Origin: Rutpela maculata
Taxonomy: Eukaryota > Arthropoda > Insecta > Coleoptera > Cerambycidae
Assembly: GCA_936432065.2 (NCBI GenBank)
Contig: OW386292.2
Span: forward strand, 125,547,639 to 125,611,638
Direction of reading: 5' to 3'
Length of the DNA: 64,000 nt
Part shown: piece by piece, positions 22,531 through 34,260 of the stretch
Position numbering within the stretch: the stretch's first letter is position 1
How the letters are laid out: each line of letters begins with the position of its first letter
Translations under genes and position numbers: made by a program
Notes under the pieces: model-generated
What the model was told of the DNA's origin: nothing
Seen by the model: the letters and a program-made list of their open reading frames with translations, nothing else
The model's database searches: none

Positions 22531-22768
22531 TGTTTGAACATGTTCATACGAACTTTATTATCTCTACGCAAAAACGAAGAGTATATTGTATTTGATTGGC
22601 ACATTTCTAAAATCGTAAATATCGCTCGTAAAGAAAAAATTTTCATATCATTGTGTTAGTGAACCAATTCTGAACAACTTTCAAAATGTCCGTCTGTCAC
22701 GTTTCTTGTAAGTACGATAACTTAAGAAAGAAAAGTCCGATTGTATTGAAATTTAGAAAGTAAGTTAA

Positions 22769-22948
22769 TACACCTCCCTCAGAGATCTATACACACGATG
22801 TCACGACATAACCCCACTAGCGGACTACGTCCAAGAAATCTCCCAGAAATTTTACACCTTCAAGCTGGGCGATAGTCCGCTAACCAGCAACATAACTCAA
22901 ATCAGAATGCATAATGCCCCCTTCCAGATCAAACACCCCCTACCATAA
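22769..22948 (+). pseudogene. Non-LTR RT C-terminal remnant
   Basis: Open frame ending TAA at 22946-22948, with DLYTRCHDITPLADYV, ISQKFYTFKL and SPLTSNITQI. These resemble the tail of R1/Jockey-type ORF2 proteins just after the RT domain. About 450 bp of C- and T-rich sequence follows, which could be its 3' UTR. No catalytic motif is present. Confidence 0.4.
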
Positions 22949-23439
22949 CAGGCGTTGCCTATCTTCCGGCAACCTTTTCCCTAGCCATACTTTCCTATAC
23001 CACAACCTACCATTCTCCTACCTTTGATCTTTCCTCAATTTTAATTTTCCAATCCTCTCTATTCTCTTTCTGTATGTTCTATTTTTGTTCTTTTTTTATT
23101 CTTTTTGTTCTCTTTGTCACCAAAAATTCCATTTTGGCCGATAAACCTTTAAAAATTCAAACATTTTAAACCCTATTCTCTTTCCACCACATATTCCTGG
23201 CGTCAGGGAGACCACCAGGTCGGCAGTTCTCGTACGGGTTTTTTTCGTTTAGCTTTTCACCCGAGTCAACAGCCAAAATTTATTCAGTGTTACAACCAGC
23301 AACTAGTTCTAAGTTTTATATTCATTAATTTTAGGCCTTTGTGGGCGGCATTATTTTCAAACATATTATTAATTTTAAATCCACGCTAGGTGGGTAGGAA
23401 TTTTAATTGTTCCTTTTTTTGTCATTGTTGCCAAGCCAA

Positions 23440-23620
23440 GCCGAACCTACCCCGTTCAGCCCTACAATCACCACGGTGCGCAGCACCGTGGTGGTTGTCT
23501 GGCTGGCTCCGAGGCAGGTTTCGGGGAGGCGCTATGTATATATGAACATTAATAAATTTTATTTGTCCAGAGGTCCCGTGTTCAAATCCCACGCAGGTTG
23601 GATATTTTTTTTTCATTTTT
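23440..23620. other. Strong hairpin plus tRNA T-arm-like sequence
   Basis: A stem of 16 bp with one mismatch (23464-23479 with 23483-23498) closes on a three-base loop. Its core is CACCACGGTGC and GCACCGTGGTG. About 80 bases later, CCCGTGTTCAAATCCCACG resembles a tRNA T-arm with a weak B box. This could be part of a tRNA-derived SINE; no matching D-arm was identified. Confidence 0.35.
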
Positions 23621-24557
23621 TTTTTTCATATAATTTTTTTCACAACAAAGATGGTATCACAAAATTTAGAATGTCCAAAAACTAACATTATTTACAAGAA
23701 AATTGCGAAGAGTGTCCTATAGAATGTGTAACAATTATATATAAAAAACTTAGTAAATTGGCGAAGAGTACGTTTTTAGCTTGTTTCATCATATGACTCA
23801 AGAATTTGCTTCCTGAATTATTGGCATGTACTAAGGAAATGCTCTGTATACAACTCACTATAATATTTAGTTATAATGTATGTAACTGAAGGGACCATTA
23901 GATGAACGTCTAAATATGATCGCTTATTTTTGACATCGCTTTCTTGTAATGATTCTGACTGGTTAAACTGTTGACTTAATGATCCCTAACATTAGTACTA
24001 TTTTTATGATCATGCCAAATTGTAAAATTGACTTCATTGTATAAGAACATGAAAATAAAGTAAACTATCCAAAGATAACATTTGTTTTTGGTGTTCTTTG
24101 TATCGTTGCCTCAATTTACTCCAAGTTGTATCTCTTAAAATAGAGTAGATCACCAAAGTAGCCCCAAATTGTGTAAAAGTAGACACGTAATGTACATGGA
24201 GCATGTTTATGCTGTTGTGTAGAGTATACAGTACTGGAAAGTGTTGGTTTGGGGATGGCAATAAGAGCAAGCGAGAGCGAAGCATGCAATTGTGTACATG
24301 CTTGTCGTGATGGACGTGGCACTGTTTATCTCTGCTAGAGTACTGGTAGACGTCTTTATTGTGGGCGGTTGGTTAAGTCGTTGAAACTAGTGCAATACCA
24401 AAACAAACGCTTTCCGATTCCGTATGTTATATGCAAGATATGAGTAAAATTATTTGTGGTAAGTCGTTAAATATTGTAGGTGGTCGGGTGTCGAGGTTTC
24501 ATAGTAAACAGACGTACAATCGAGTGAACTAGTGGACTAATTAATAGTTCCTTAAAA
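23621..24557. other. Noncoding; possible 5' UTR of the I-like element
   Basis: No gene is supported. The last 200 bases before 24558 are more GC-rich and could be the 5' UTR of the retrotransposon that starts there. Confidence 0.35.
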
Positions 24558-25790
24558 TATGCACGAACCTGAACCCCGACAGGGGGAAAATAATATTTTT
24601 GACTGGAACACAGAAATGGACACACAGGATATAGAATCGGTCGGTAATTCCAAAAAAAGGAAATCTCAAAAAATGTTTATATGACCACAAGATTCAAGTG
24701 GCTATGGCGAAACATGGCTGACTGAATCAAAAAAAATTATTTTTGCTGGTTTTAATTTTTACAGAAAAGATAGAAATGATGGATATGGTGGAGTGGCAAT
24801 ATTAGTAAAAAAAATATTTATAGCTATGAAATAAACGACTTCTACAACATAGACAATGTAATGTGCATAGCAACTTCTGTGACACTACCTAATAAAAAGA
24901 TAGAACACATCGAAAAAATAATACAAAAAACCGAAAAGGGAATGAATATGTTGCGAATGGTAATGTCACACCTCCTGGGGGGCAGACCCCAGCTCTAGTT
25001 TAAACATATATAAATATTATATAAGATCGATCATTGACTATGGTTCCATTCTTTATGGCCAGGCTGCACAAACTCACTTGCTAAAAATCGAAACAATACA
25101 AAACAAATGTCTAAGGTTATGCCTAGGAGCACTAAACAGCACTCCCATAAACAATTTGGTAGCAGAATGCGGCGAGTTACCACTTACGTTCAGAAGACAA
25201 ATTTTAAGTTCAAAATTCATAATTAACATGCAGGCAAAAAACAGCCCGGTAATAAATAATATACATACACTTTTTATATTTGACCTCACCAACAAATTCT
25301 GGATAAACAAAGAAACTCCTCTATTAGTTGAAAGCTCTAGTCTAATAATTCCATACAAAGAAAATATAAAAATAACGGAAATCAATCCAATTTTCGAAGT
25401 TAGTAACTCATTAATTAATACAGAGGAGAAAAACATCATATTTTTAAGAGACTACAGCAAATTTCCTTCGCCAACCAGAAACATGTTGTTCAACTCTGAC
25501 TTATTACAAATTAATAGTAACGCAATATGTATATTTACAGATGGTTCAAAATCTCCAGACAGTACAGGATGTGCTTTTTACGACATATCACATAACATGC
25601 ATAAAAAATTCAAGCTACCAATTTTTTTCAGTATCTACACTGCAGGCAGAATCCATATAATAGAAGCATTACGATATTGTAAAAATCTAAAAGAAAATGA
25701 AATATTTATAATTACGGACAGTAAAAGTGTATTAGAGAAACTTGAAAACATTAACCCAAAAGCAAAAAGCAACCACCTAATAAACGAAAT

Positions 25791-26231
25791 GGGGCTCGTG
25801 CACCGTTTGACAGTTTGGAGATCACACAACACTTAACCCCAATCATTCTTCTTCTTCTGGTGCTGTCCCCTTAACAGGGGTTAGCGATCATTAATAAATG
25901 CAAAATTCCCAGCTGTATTTTTTTAAACATCGTTAACCTCAATCATTCTTCTTCTTCTTGTGCTGTCTCCTTAAAGGGCTCGTGGACTGTTTGACAGCCG
26001 CCATTTTTTTGAGGGAGGAGAAGGAAACACGACCTCAAATTTTACGATTTCCCTATGTGCAGTTCGTAGTTTTCTTGTGATTGTGACATTGTGTCTCGTT
26101 CTCCTCCCTCCAAAAATGTCGGCTGTCATACGGTGCACGAGCCCTTTAAGGGGACAGCACTAGAAGAAGAAGAATGATTGAGGTTAACGATGTTGTGTGA
26201 CCTCCAAGCTGTCAAATGGTGCACGAGCCCC
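25791..26231. mobile_element. MITE inserted in the RNase H region
   Basis: The ends are GGGGCTCGTGCACC and GGTGCACGAGCCCC, with AT on each side (25789-25790 and 26232-26233). Removing the insert and one AT restores the RNase H frame. The TIR continues inward for about 80 bp (GCTGTCCCCTTAA, a CTTCTTCTT run). A second TIR element is nested at 25975-26145. Confidence 0.8.
25975..26145. mobile_element. Inner 171-bp TTAA MITE
   Basis: It starts AGGGCTCGTGGAC and ends GTGCACGAGCCCT, flanked by TTAA at 25971-25974 and 26146-26149, the target duplication of piggyBac and Kolobok types. Its ends closely resemble those of the MITE that hosts it, so a family member appears to have inserted into another member. 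Confidence 0.75.
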
Positions 26232-26375
26232 ATTATCACCCTAACCTCAGAATTAAAAAATATAAACAAAAATATCAAATTAATATGGACCAAAGCACAC
26301 TGCGGCATAACAATTAATGAAAAAGTTGACAAATACGCAAAAGAAGCATTAGAAGATGGAGAGTTATTCTCGTTA

Positions 26376-26507
26376 TTAAGGTATCATGGGTGTTATAAGG
26401 ATAATAACGCACCGAGGTCGGCAGTGTACTTCCCGAGGGCCTCTGGCTCGAGGGAATGTACGTCGACCGAGGGCGTCATTATCCTATAACACCCGTGGTG
26501 CCTTCAA
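26376..26507. repeat. GC-cored hairpin MITE
   Basis: Arms GGGTGTTATAAGGATAAT and ATTATCCTATAACACCC enclose a GC-rich core with CCCGAGGGC and CTCGAGGG. It is of the same general build as 21385-21517, 58321-58460 and 60791-60900: AT-rich arms with a CG-rich centre. Confidence 0.65.
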
Positions 26508-26603
26508 CGTTTAATGTCCTACAAGTTATTTAATTAGAATTTATTTTTTTTGACATTTACGATTTATTAATTTGACACCTATTTTGTTCAGAACGATTTG
26601 ATT

Positions 26604-26950
26604 CAGACCTGTAGCTAGAAAGTGCTTTCAGGGCGGGCAAACAATTTTTCAAGACGGGCCCATAAAAAAAGTCCGAAAAATTTTTTGATGAGCGGTAAGG
26701 GGAGAAATAAAAAAAAAAAAAATTTTTGTCAGAAAAATTTTTTGATGAGCGGGGGGAGAAATTCAAAAAAAAATTTAAAAAAAAAAACTTTTTAATCCGA
26801 AAAATTTAGACAATTTTTACCCAATCTCTTTCAAAATATTAAAAAGACAGTTAAAATTGCCCCCATTGCGATCACCGTAGGTCGGGCGAAACTTATTCCA
26901 GGACGGGCATTGCCCGTCCTGCCCCCCCCCCCCCCCCCGCTACAGGCCTG
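26604..26950. mobile_element. hAT-like MITE with 8-bp target duplication
   Basis: 347 bp from CAGACCTGTAGC to GCTACAGGCCTG, flanked on both sides by a perfect ATTTGATT (26596-26603 and 26951-26958). The interior holds tandem ATGAGCGG motifs, A-runs and a poly-C run near the right end. No coding sequence. Confidence 0.85.
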
Positions 26951-27104
26951 ATTTGATTTAAAAGAGAATAAAAATCCAAAGTGTTTGTAAACGCCGCCGT
27001 TGCATAGCAACGCATTTTGTTTGTCAATAACGCCATCATAATTTGCTGTTTTGGGTTGTGTTACAACCCCATACTTTACTAATTGATAGCACGCAAAACT
27101 TAAA

Positions 27105-27238
27105 AAAAAATACAGCTGGGAATTTTGCATTTATTAATGATTGCTAACTTCTGTTAAGGGGACAGCACTAGAAGAAGAAGAATGATTGAGGTTAAGTGTT
27201 GTGTGACCTCCAAGCTGTCAAATGGTGCACGAGTCCCA
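27105..27238 (-). repeat. Inverted partial copy of the 25791 MITE end
   Basis: It runs in reverse complement to 25791-25925, including TACAGCTGGGAATTTTGC, the AGAAGAAGAA run and CAAATGGTGCACGAG. With the left end at 25791 it could form one larger terminal inverted repeat about 1.4 kb apart. Confidence 0.65.
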
Positions 27239-27324
27239 TTACATGTATGTTGTAAGTTGTAACCGTGATCCTTAATTCATTTCCCTAAATTTGCACTGGT
27301 TGCAGTGTGAAATACAGATATAGA

Positions 27325-28115
27325 ATGATGAGGCCAGAAGTGGTTGTTGTCAGTTGTGAAAATTCTCTACAAAATAATGAAAGTGATGAATTTAATAATT
27401 TTGACGAAATGCCTCTGCTTACGAAAGAAGAAACTGTTGATGAATGTGGAAATATCGTCTTTGATGAATATGAAGATATTGCCTTTACAGAGAGTAAAAT
27501 TGAAATTGTGGAAAATATATTAGAGGTACCTGAAATGACTACGGTTTTTTTTGAAACAGCATTTCCGAAAATTGAGGAAAATGATGAACGAAAATTAGAT
27601 GAAAAATGCAACGGAGGACTTAAAAATGACGCAAATGTTAATACAGATATTGTAAGTGCATTGACTGAAGCTGCTTCTTTCTGTGAAAAAATGGTGCAAA
27701 TAAATAAAGAAAAACGTTTTATAACTTTAAATAATGATAAGGAAATAAATCTTAGTAATACTTTACGTACTGAGTTGAATAGTGATAATATTGACGTTTA
27801 CCATTATGTTCCAAGTAGTCGTAATATTGAGCAAAAGGGTAAAGCTAATGCCAAACATAAAATTAAACAAAGTAATCTTCAATATAATAGGGATGAAAGT
27901 AATGTACAATTAGTAAACTTTGAGCGTGGAGTACAGAGCTCGACGTTGGGATGTAATATAGAAAAGGACTTTATCCTAATCGTGATATTGGAGAGGAATG
28001 CATTATGCGAAGAAAAAGTGTACGAGAAGATGCTTGATACTAAGGAAAAATTGTTTGTATCTTTATGGCGAGCGGATTTGCACAAACTTCAGAAACAACA
28101 CAATGAACACCAAAG
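27325..28115 (+). CDS. Zinc-finger gene 2, probable first coding exon (acidic N-terminus)
   Basis: From the ATG at 27325 the frame gives 263 residues, rich in Asp, Glu, Asn and Ser and without cysteine-pair motifs, for example DEFNNFDEMPLL, DEYEDIAFTESK and FPKIEENDERK. It is longer than the chance frames around it and unlike the transposon proteins here. A likely acceptor (GGTTGCAG) ends at 27305 and an in-frame TAA lies at 27286. The donor AAAG/GTATTA at 28115/28116 is phase 2, exactly what exon 51475 requires. Acidic N-terminal regions before zinc fingers are common in insect regulators. I do not recognise the protein; joining it to the downstream fingers is inference. Confidence 0.55.
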
Positions 28116-28984
28116 GTATTACTTAATGTTTGTGTATATGAGATAAGTGATAATGTTTGTAATATAGTTTTCAGAGAAGTTGGTCCATTTTCCTTTTAAA
28201 GGTGGTACATTTTTTATTATAGCTCATATCATATCTACGGTGCAAATAAAAAAGGCTGCAAAAACTGGCGGTAAAAATATTAAAACCGGCTCTATTACAT
28301 GCTGACAAGTTAGTCACTGCGTACAGAGTACAGGGGGTACTTCAAAATTTTGCTTATTACAATGAACACAATACTTAATAGTAGAAATTTAAAAGTAATG
28401 TTTTTTACCAAAAACATTACTTTTAAGTTTCTAGGGGAACTTGATACCATTTCTGGAAAATAAAAAGATCTTACTGTTTTGCTTGAAGTGTTATTCCTGA
28501 GAATGTTCATTTTTTAAACTGCTAATTATATTCATAATTTATTGTTCTGTTATGGGCTCAATCATAAATTCCAGTTCACTTTTTTCTGTAGTTAAAATAC
28601 ACGTTAGTGACATATTTCGATCGAAATGCTCCGCAACTTTATATTCAGCTAAGGTGGAAAAATAGGAAGCAAATAATTCACCACACACATCATAAGAATG
28701 AGACACAGTCCTCGTTATACTTAAGAGTGATATTTTTATTTTTCTCATTGATTCTACTAAATTTGTTTATAATATTCCAAGTTTTCTTGATTTTATTTGA
28801 AGAATTTTTTATTTCATCGTTAAAATATTTCTGTACCTATGGCTATTTTTTTAAATACCCTCTAGTTTGATAAGCAATTTTCATTTGATTCTAATTTAGA
28901 GTTCATAGTCCATCACTTTCTTGAATTGATTCCTTGGTTATAGGAATATTCCACGTACGTAATAGATTACTAGGTATAGGCTAT
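28116..28984. other. Start of the long gene 2 intron
   Basis: No exon or element is recognised. 28387-28424 is a short palindrome (AAAAGTAATGTTTTT and its complement). Confidence 0.4.
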
Positions 28985-29355
28985 ATAAAGATACTAACTG
29001 TCCTGAAGTTTTGATTAAATATAAACAGAAAAAAAAAAGCTTACAAGAAATTTCTATTAGATATAAGAAATCTTTAAATTATAGCAAAATTTTGTTTTCT
29101 AGTAATAAATCGAAAACAATTTGGAGTATTTTCAGTAATGCTACTAACAAAAAAAAGCAATCACGAGCTCATAAACCTAATAAAAAATAATGTTTTAATT
29201 ATGATCCGAAAATAATAACACAACTTTTCAGAGCACAGTTCTAGTATCATATAAGTGGAGTAGCTCCAATATCTAACCTACAGGACAAATCTCTCCCATC
29301 ATTCTATTTATATGCAACTGACCCTATTGAGGTTTATAATACTATCATGAACTTA

Positions 29356-29464
29356 CCCTACAAACACCGAAGGTTGGCCCTTCATCGGGCCATCACTGGT
29401 CCAGAAATGAAACTTCTGGCCCTGTGATGGTCCGCTGATGGGCCGATCTTCTGTGTTTGTTGGG
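29356..29464. repeat. 109-bp hairpin MITE, copy 2
   Basis: Same family as 752-850: CCCTACAAACACCG at the left and TGTGTTTGTTGGG at the right, with the inner ATCGGGCCATCAC and GTGATGGTCC pair. It begins at the break in the 28985-34260 retrotransposon. Confidence 0.65.
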
Positions 29465-30918
29465 AGCCGGGGGTGGATGGGGTCAGTCCAACCGGCCCTG
29501 GCAATTTTAGGGAATTGGCCCAATCAAGCACAGAACTAGATTTTTTTGGAGGGTCAAGGCCTAAGGGGAAAAATGCGCCACAGGGGAAAATTTTGTATTT
29601 TTCAAGGTCAAACGCTCTAAAATGAAAAGTTAGAAATTTGAGTGGCAAAAACATTTTCTTCGAAAAATAGGTTTCGTCAAACGAATTTTTTTCATGCAAT
29701 TGCAAAAATTTCTTAAAGGTACAAAGTACTAACACGTAGTCTGACTTAACCACGGTCTAAAGCAGACTGTTACCATCTTGGTAACATTTTTAAGAATGCC
29801 ACTAAACATCCATAGGTACTCTTTATTAAAATGTATTGACATTGGAAAACAAAGAACGAAATAAAAAATTTAAACATTTTAACAGTATAATAAATCAATA
29901 ATAATGGGCTAGTAGACAATAACGAAAACGACAATATTAATAATATAGTATTATAGTGTGACTCTCCAAAATGTTATAAATATAATTTCAAGATAATTTT
30001 ACCATCTATTATTGGTTTTATTGTAAAATCAGACTGGATTTAAAATGGGGTAGTTTTCCGGGTACCTCGTGACGTAATAGCGTAATAACCTCTAAAACAG
30101 GGGCATTTTACATTTGACAGTAACTAGCTACATTGCCACATTTGTAAAAAAGAATGTATACCACTGCTCTGTCTGAAATAAATTTTAATATTAATTTTTA
30201 ACACTTTCAAATACCAAGTAAGCAAATATTATATATATTTCATAGCACTCGTTTCTCTGTTCAAGCACAAATTAGAATCTGGTGATTACGCTATTATGTC
30301 ATAGCCAATAGAATAGCCCGAAAATTGACGGCAATATCTAACGCAGTTTAAACACAGTTCAAATTTCATGTTTTTTTTTACTATAAGGCATTATTTAAAA
30401 AATAAAATAAAAAATACGGGTCACCTGTTTTTATTGTAGATGTTAATAAAATTATTAAAAAAAAAAATTGTATACTTGCCCATTATGACTAATATTGTCT
30501 ACATAAACATCTCGAAACATCAAAAAAAATAACAAAAAAATAATTCTAAAGTTTCAGAGGTCAAAAGAAAAAGAAAGAAGACCTCTTAATACATCAGAAC
30601 TTTCTTAAGCAAACTTGCAGAATTTGGGACCAACATGCAAAATTAGGTTATTAAGTTAATAACTTTTTATAAATGACATCTGGCATTTATGTTAGTGGCC
30701 GAATTTTTAACCTAGCAGCCTGAAAATCACATCTAAGACTTCTTTCATTCTAAGTCAGGATTAAGGAGGAAAAAAAGCTGCCGTTTAAATTTCTTTTGGC
30801 CGTTGGGTTTTTTATCCACCGAAACAAATGCCTATTTACCTCCGACCGGCTCTGCCCGGCCCCAGAGCTACCGCCCCGACGGGCATTTGCCCGTTTGCCT
30901 CCCTTCCTATTCACCCCT
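29465..30918. other. Unassigned insertion between retrotransposon pieces
   Basis: It separates the linker and RT parts of the surrounding non-LTR copy. It contains an inverted pair GACGTAATAGCGTAA (about 30071) and TTACGCTATTATGTC (about 30287). Near its right edge is a GC-rich block with the palindrome CGGGCATTTGCCCG (about 30877). No protein is recognised. Confidence 0.45.
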
Positions 30919-31947
30919 AAACCTAGCCTCTAAATACTCAGCTGGCATAGATGAAATTCCTCCGTATTTTCTGAGAACAGTAACTGGCTTAATCTGTGAT
31001 CCACTGGTAAATATTATCAATAGTTGTTTTTCTTCGGGAGTTTTTCCAGATCATTGGAAAATAGTTAAAATTATACCAGTGCATAAAAAAATTCTAAAAC
31101 TGACATATTCAATTATAAACCTCTGATCCCCATTACCTCCACCATCTAAAATAACCGAAAAACTTATTTACAAAACATTGATGAATTTCCTTCAATTAAA
31201 CAATGTCCTGGTTAAACAATTTGGATTTAGACCCAACTTGTCAACAGAACTAGCTATATTAACTCCTTAAATTATATAACTGAGCAACTAAGCAAGAACA
31301 ATAAATTCGCTAGTCTATATTTCAACTACACAAAGGCCTTTGATACCATGGATTACTCTCTTTTATTAAGAAAAATTGAAATGTATGGTATCAGAAGCAT
31401 CAGCTTGGAACTCTTCAAATCTTATCTATCAAACAGACCACAAATCATAAGCATAACACAAGACTGAAAAACACTACTCAGATTCATCTGTCATAACACG
31501 GGGCGTCCCACAGGGATCTATCCTGGGCCCTGTTCTTTTCTTGCTATGTGTTAATGACTTGGTAGATGGCTTGGCTATCGACTCGCTGTATCAGTTGCTG
31601 ATGACGTGTCAGCTATCATGGCAGCTTCGAATATGCCTGCTATTGATTAAGGCATGCATATTGGTAGAAGGTATGGAGTCTTGATTTTCTGGTCTGAACC
31701 TCAATGAAGCCAAAAATGGTCTGTTGGTATTTGATAAAAATCACAAGCAAAATAAGTCGCTATGTTAGACAACAGAGGTCTACCATACCAAATGTTAATA
31801 ACTTAAAATTTCTTGGTTTAACTCTCGATGCATCCGTCAGCTGGAATTGCCACATCCCACAACTTTGAACTTGACTGAATCGTGCATGTGGTTTGATCCG
31901 TTATTTACGAGAGCAAATTTCAGTTGAAAGTATGAGACTGTATTACT

Positions 31948-33913
31948 CAGAGCTGGGTCGGATACAGTTAGAATGTATTCGAATACTGGATACGGATACA
32001 TCAAATGTATTCGAATACCAGAGACAAGATACGGATAATTTTTGCTTTAAAAAGTATCCTTTGTATCCCTTGTATTCGAATACTTTTTTCGGATACGGAT
32101 ACCGGATACTTTTCTTTCGTTTGTGAAAATATGTTATGAAATTCAGTTTTCTTTAAGGCTGTCCGAGACGCTATCTGTTTCTTTTAAATAAATATATAGG
32201 TATTTTATTTGTTTTTTTTTCATAACAAAACAAAGTCCACCAACAAAAAATTAATTTTTTCCGAAATCGGTCAAGAAGGTACTTTAATGTATAAGGTATA
32301 CTTTCTCGGTGCAATTTTAGATTACAAAATACGCCATTCTGGTATTTTAATCCGTTGCTAAGTAAATATCAGAAAACAGTCTGGGAAAGTTACTTTTACT
32401 TTTTCCCGGCCTAAGCTGGGAAAGTAATTTTCCTGGACTGTTTTCTATATATAAAAGTTACTTTCCCGACTAGGCCGGCGAAGTAACTTTCCCGGACTGT
32501 TTTTTATACATATAAATAGATAGATAGATACAGATTTTAATTTCTGTGACTTATTTACATAAGTATAGATATTGTCAGGGTGTTACTAAAAACAAGATAA
32601 CATACAACTATGGACAAATATAATTTATATATATATATTTTAGACAGTAAATAATAAGCAGTCAGAGATTCAGACTTTTTTCAAAACAGTAAAAATTCCT
32701 TAATTTATAATAATATTGATTGCGATTTCAGAAAAAATAGTATGTGTACTTCGTACTAAAAGCACATTCCCGGACTTCAATGCTTGTTGGCCTCGGCTTA
32801 AAGCCTCGGCCAACAATTTATATCGTCGTCCGGGAATGTATTACTTTTACTACTAGATACACAATGTAGGTACTATTAAGTGCAAAAAATCATCTAGAAA
32901 AAAAAATTATTCAACATTTTAACAAAAACTAAAACATGTGATATAAGGAGTCATTCTTTATAGAAAGTTTTGCTTATACTGAAAAATACTTAACTACTTT
33001 AGCTATAGTTAGAACGTTGATATAACGTACAAGGTGGTTAAAAAATACCAGAGAATAAAATACCAGTTGTTGAAATTGAAGCAAAAGTTTAAAATCTTAT
33101 GGGAGAAATTGTTCCTAATGTCGATAGAAGTTCAGATATGAGGTTTAATTTAAATTATCTAGTTTTTTTGGCACCAAGATTAAATTAATTTTGCAAAAGT
33201 AACTAAAGAAAGTGGATGATTTATTAATTTGTTTAACAAAATAATCACAAAACAGTCAATTTTTTAAACTGTTCATGTTATCAAATAAATTAGTCACTTA
33301 GCTACTTTGGTTAACTTTGCAAAATTACTTTAATCTTAAAGATGCCAAAAAAAAATTGAGATAAGCTTTCAAATTTCATATCAGAACTTCTATCTCAACA
33401 TTAGGAATAATTGTTCCTATAATACTTTCAACTTTTACTTGAAAAACTGGTACTTTAGTCTTGTAACAATTTCAACTTTCCGTCTTTTTTAACCACTCTG
33501 TACATTATATCGACATTCCAACTATAGCTAAAAGGTCTTTTCAGAATATATTTAAACCTTTTTATGAGGAATGACTAGAAAATAATATTTAATTTGTATA
33601 TTTTCAGTATCCGAATACTTTTATTGTACTCGGATACTTTTGTTGTATTCGGATACTTTTGTTGTATTCGGATACTTTTAGTGTATTCGGATATTTTCGG
33701 TGTATTCGGATACTTTTATTAGTATTCGAATACTTTTATCAGTATTCGAATACTCGCCTAATGTATTCGAATAACGCATACTTTATTAATTTGTGTCGGA
33801 TACGGATAACGGATACAATTTTAAGAAAGTATTTGAATACAGCTTTCGGATACAGAAAAAGTATCCGAATACTGTATTCGAATACAGATGTATTCGAATA
33901 CTACCCAGCTCTG
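31948..33913. mobile_element. 1.97-kb hAT-like element with repeated 12-bp palindromes
   Basis: The ends are CAGAGCTGGGT and ACCCAGCTCTG with a perfect 8-bp target duplication GTATTACT (31940-31947 and 33914-33921). Excision would rejoin the RT frame around LYY and FAYIPSINYG. Both subterminal regions (31970-32110 and 33605-33905) are packed with variants of GTATTCGAATAC and GGATACGGATAC. No transposase is present. The palindrome-rich repeat 32255-32878 forms part of the interior. Confidence 0.85.
32255..32878. repeat. Palindrome-rich repeat, second copy
   Basis: It parallels 21030-21520: TTAATCCGTTGCTAAG, imperfect 32-bp palindromes at about 32400 and 32458-32491 (centre CCCGACTAGGCCGG), and the long hairpin 32738-32875 with ACATTCCCGGAC and GTCCGGGAATGT. 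The 5' flank TTTATAATAATATTGATTG is also shared with the first copy. Confidence 0.6.
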
Positions 33914-34260
33914 GTATTACTTCGCATACATACCATCAACTATGGCATCACTTTCTGGGGCTCATCAACTAAGACTTTAAAAATATTTAAAACGCAAAAA
34001 AGAATTGTTAGATGTACCTATACTGAAACTTCATCCTAGAACTTCTTGCAAACCTTACTATAAAAAATTAGGATTCCGAAGGGTACCGTCACTATATATT
34101 TTATCCATAAGGCATGTGCATCATGTAACTAACATAACCTCAAATTTTAAGTTTTTTAAGTTTATTCTCATTTTTAATATTTGTATATGCACTTTTAGCT
34201 TGGATCTATATTGGCTCCAAGCGAGTTTTTAAATATTCACGCAAATGATTTTTTAAAATT

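Larger units (their letters stand above)
24558..26375 (+). mobile_element. I-like non-LTR retrotransposon, internally deleted
   Basis: Pieces occur in the order expected of an I-clade element. An ORF1 start (MHEPEPRQGE at 24558) ends after about 40 codons. An AP-endonuclease piece (ETWLTESKKIIF, then FYRKDRNDGYGGVAILV) spans about 24700-24850. The frame then jumps to the RT C-terminal region and an RNase H domain. The frame 25078-25790 keeps FTDGSKS and IITDSKS, but the usual catalytic Glu of the TAE block reads TAG (Gly). The last RNase H part, TKAHCGI and EKVDKYAKEA, is at 26270-26345 beyond a MITE. Most of the RT is deleted. Confidence 0.75.
28985..34260 (+). mobile_element. CR1/Jockey-group retrotransposon in three pieces
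   Basis: 28985-29350 encodes the linker before the RT (SNKSKTIWSIFSNATNKKK, ATDPIEVYNTIMNLP). The text resumes at about 30919 with SKYSAGIDEIPPYFL, FPDHWK, FDTMDYSLLLRK, RGVPQGSILGPVLF and a degraded VADD. It breaks again at 31947 and resumes at 33922 with INYGITFWGSSTK and FKTQKRIVRCTY. Two insertions separate the pieces. Many stops and frameshifts make it a pseudogene. A reverse-strand fragment of the same 3' end is at 56495-56625. Confidence 0.7.
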
